Positions 5,464 through 6,405 of a stretch of 6,405 nt of DNA are shown in pieces. The DNA lies in assembly GCA_016462625.1 (NCBI GenBank), contig JAEMSV010000167.1:1-6405 (forward strand). Direction: 5' to 3'. Both the position numbers and the translations under genes were made by a program. The notes under the pieces were generated by a model. That model was given only the letters and a program-made list of their open reading frames with translations, ran no database searches and was not told the origin of the DNA. The stretch is from Solirubrobacteraceae bacterium. GTDB lineage: Bacteria; Actinomycetota; Thermoleophilia; Solirubrobacterales; Solirubrobacteraceae. The stretch's first letter is position 1, and each line of letters begins with the position of its first letter.

Positions 5464-6405
5464 TGCGCGACTGGACCGCCCAGCAGGTCGCCGACGCGGC
5501 GCGTGCTCAGCTGGTGGCCGGCGCCGCGACGGGCGGGCCGTCGCGGGTGACGATCGACTCGCGCGACGTCGGTCCCGGCGATCTCTTCGTCGGTCTTCCC
5601 GGCACTCGCGTGGACGGTGGGACGTTCGCCGCGCAGGCGCTCGCCGACGGAGCGTGGGGCGTGCTCGTCTCGCCGGACCATGCGGACGTGAGCGGCCCGG
5701 GTGCGGTGCTCGTCAGCGAGGAGCCGCTCGTGGCGCTGCAGACCCTTGCGACGGCCTGGCGGCGCGCTCTCGGCGCGAAGGTGATCGGGATCACCGGCTC
5801 GACCGGCAAGACGTCGACGAAGGACGTCCTCGCCGGAATGCTCGGCCCACACCTGCGGACCGTCGCGACGGCGCAGAACCTGAACACCGAGATCGGGCTG
5901 CCCCTCACCATCCTCGGAGCGCCTCCGGGCACGGAGGCGCTCGTGCTCGAGATGGCGATGCGCGGCCCCGACCAGATCGCCGAGCTGGCGGAGATCGCCG
6001 AGCCGGACGTCGGCGTGATCGTGAACGTGGGCCCGGTCCACGTCGAGCTGCTGGGCAGCGAGGACGCGGTCGTCGCCGCGAAGGCGGAGCTGATCGAAGG
6101 GCTCGCGCCCGGCACCACCGCGATCGTCCCGGCGGCCGAGCCGCGGCTGGAACGCTGGCGCCGCGACGACGTGCGATGGGTCACGTTCGGGTCGGGCGGC
6201 GACGTCGCCGATCTGGGCGCCGTCGAGCTGCCGTTCGCCTCGGCCCACATGCGCCTGAATGCGCTTGCCGCACTGGCCGCGGCACGGGCGATCGGGGTCG
6301 AGCCGGCCGGGCCCGTCGAGGTGGCCCTCAGTGCCATGCGGGGGCAGCGCCTGGAGCTCCCCGGCGGGGTGACAGTCGTCAACGACTGCTACAACGCCAA
6401 CCCGA
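5463..6405 (+). CDS. murF: UDP-N-acetylmuramoyl-tripeptide--D-alanyl-D-alanine ligase MurF (3' end outside window)
   Basis: The first 314 residues of a Mur ligase usually about 450 residues long; the frame runs open to the window edge. MurF joins D-Ala-D-Ala to the UDP-MurNAc tripeptide made by MurE, the last cytoplasmic precursor step. The N-terminal domain has TIDSRDVGPGDLFVGLPG (30-47). The ATPase domain has the P-loop GITGSTGKTSTKD (109-121, Lys116), QNLNTEIGLPLT (138-149), LEMAMRG (162-168), VNVGPVHVELLGS (187-199) and Lys207, the likely carbamylated lysine. NDCYNANP (307-314) opens the C-terminal domain, most of which is missing here. Between FGSGGDVAD (242-250) and AHMRLNALAA (261-270) the protein is clearly shorter than E. 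coli MurF, and the usual HN of the GxHNxxNALAA motif is HM. The ATG at 5463 overlaps the murE stop in TGATG. No Shine-Dalgarno is visible, so translation is probably coupled to murE. Confidence 0.95.
   Translation, partial: MRDWTAQQVADAARAQLVAGAATGGPSRVTIDSRDVGPGDLFVGLPGTRVDGGTFAAQALADGAWGVLVSPDHADVSGPGAVLVSEEPLVALQTLATAWRRALGAKVIGITGSTGKTSTKDVLAGMLGPHLRTVATAQNLNTEIGLPLTILGAPPGTEALVLEMAMRGPDQIAELAEIAEPDVGVIVNVGPVHVELLGSEDAVVAAKAELIEGLAPGTTAIVPAAEPRLERWRRDDVRWVTFGSGGDVADLGAVELPFASAHMRLNALAALAAARAIGVEPAGPVEVALSAMRGQRLELPGGVTVVNDCYNANP

Overview
The window is a contiguous piece of a bacterial division and cell wall (dcw) cluster. All genes are on the + strand, in the order mraZ - rsmH (mraW) - ftsL-like - ftsI (class B PBP) - murE - murF, with murF cut off by the right edge. 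The DNA is GC-rich (roughly 70% by eye) and codon third positions are strongly G/C. The gene order, the MurE meso-diaminopimelate signature (DNPR), the large FtsL-like protein and the style of the MurF sequence suggest a high-GC actinobacterium. Thermoleophilia/Solirubrobacterales is my best guess, from remembered family resemblance only, not from a search.

Layout. Positions 1-114 are the mraZ upstream region. It holds TGGG-type direct repeats typical of MraZ operators, a plausible sigma70-type promoter around them, and a perfect 17-bp inverted repeat placed where the start of the transcript would be. mraZ (115-543) is followed 1 nt later by rsmH (545-1486). rsmH overlaps ftsL by one base (TGATG at 1484-1488), ftsL overlaps ftsI by four bases (GTGA at 2295-2298), a 61-nt gap separates ftsI from murE, and murE overlaps murF by one base (TGATG at 5461-5465). 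This spacing indicates one polycistronic, translationally coupled operon. I see no terminator, tRNA, mobile element or CRISPR array.

How the genes work together. MraZ is the cluster's own transcription factor. RsmH methylates 16S rRNA. The FtsL-like protein and FtsI belong to the septal divisome core and build septal peptidoglycan. MurE and MurF add the third residue (meso-DAP) and the terminal D-Ala-D-Ala to the UDP-MurNAc peptide precursor that FtsI later crosslinks.

The gene content is ordinary core machinery, and I do not see an undescribed system. Worth a second look are the 5' leader (hairpin with a buried Shine-Dalgarno-like motif and a possible third class of MraZ box in its loop), the long Ala/Pro/Thr/Gln tail and acid-free basic N-terminus of the FtsL-like protein, a 30-bp tandem duplication in that tail, and an apparently shortened central domain in MurF.
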